In this document: positions 63,960 to 64,000 of the stretch, one piece after another | Layout of the letters: each line of letters starts with the position of its first letter | Numbering within the stretch: the stretch's first letter is position 1 | Source of the DNA: Pleionea sediminis | GTDB lineage: Bacteria > Pseudomonadota > Gammaproteobacteria > Enterobacterales > Kangiellaceae | Assembly: GCF_007570825.1 (NCBI RefSeq) | Contig: NZ_SUNB01000001.1 | Span: 1,240,001-1,304,000 of the forward strand | Direction of reading: 5' to 3' | DNA: 64,000 nt | The notes under the pieces: generated by a model | The model's input: only the letters and a program-made list of their open reading frames with translations | Told to the model about the DNA's origin: nothing | Database searches by the model: none | Program-made: the position numbers and the translations under genes

Positions 63960-64000
63960 TTAATTATCACTGTCACTATCTTTAAATTTCTTAACGTATC
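63960..64000 (-). CDS. Possible C-terminal end of a convergent gene (cut by window edge)
   Basis: Reading leftward from the window edge, 12 codons rich in Lys, Asp and Ser (ending KDSDSDN) run to a TAA at 63960-63962, just beyond the gcvP terminator. Spacing fits a convergent gene, but the fragment is too short to prove coding. Confidence 0.3.
   Translation of the reverse strand, partial: YVKKFKDSDSDN

Overview
The window reads as chromosomal DNA of a free-living, probably marine gammaproteobacterium. The grounds are AT-rich sequence with ordinary gammaproteobacterial gene orders: rhodanese-secB-gpsA, gpmI-envC-ctpA-yibQ, a complete gspC-N type II secretion operon followed by yrfG-nudE-cysQ, hslR-hslO and gcvT-gcvH-gcvP. 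The content resembles Kangiellaceae or Oceanospirillales-type genomes, but that placement is inference. I see no rRNA, tRNA, CRISPR array, insertion sequence or prophage, and no gene-free stretch longer than 300 bases.

Layout. 1-344: end of a secreted or adhesin-like protein with an Ig/cadherin-like repeat. 374-5534 (minus): two lipoprotein enzymes (metallophosphoesterase and alpha/beta hydrolase), a NaChBac-type sodium channel and a DinF-like MATE exporter. 5732-7323 (plus): a MotA/MotB-like stator pair without flagellar neighbours. 7366-9349 (minus): a membrane protein of unknown function, a DUF502 protein and a GcvR-like ACT protein. 9416-12894: rlmI converging on a hybrid histidine kinase. 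13036-15466 (minus): secB-gpsA operon and a rhodanese. 15641-23488 (minus): a large secreted metalloprotease with a P-domain and a GlyGly-CTERM-like tail, then yibQ, ctpA, envC and gpmI.

23704-43818 is the most unusual region. The plus-strand half encodes a membrane Ser/Thr kinase, PP2C phosphatase, FHA protein, rhomboid protease, YqiJ-like OB-fold membrane protein, YqiK-like flotillin, a 1740-residue AAA+ ATPase with a long coiled coil, and a Cache-only sensor. The minus-strand half encodes a lipoprotein, tandem DUF350 protein, membrane-anchored aminopropyltransferase, DUF2170 (YjfI), PspA-family (YjfJ), DUF2491 (YjfK), a small DNA-binding-like protein, an RCK potassium channel and a four-helix membrane protein. 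A strong sigma70-type promoter carrying two identical 13-bp palindromes drives the second minus-strand operon. Together this looks like an envelope-stress module joining phospho-signalling, flotillin/PspA membrane scaffolds, polyamine chemistry and ion flux; the integration is inference.

43915-57580 (minus): cysQ, nudE, yrfG and all twelve gsp genes (N back to C), with in-frame repeat expansions in gspK and gspH. 57825-63902 (plus): hslR-hslO and the glycine cleavage genes, where gcvP is separated from gcvTH by a terminator and its own -10 box. The type II system is the likely exporter of the GlyGly-CTERM-like protease, and the GcvR-like protein is a candidate regulator of gcv; both links are inference.
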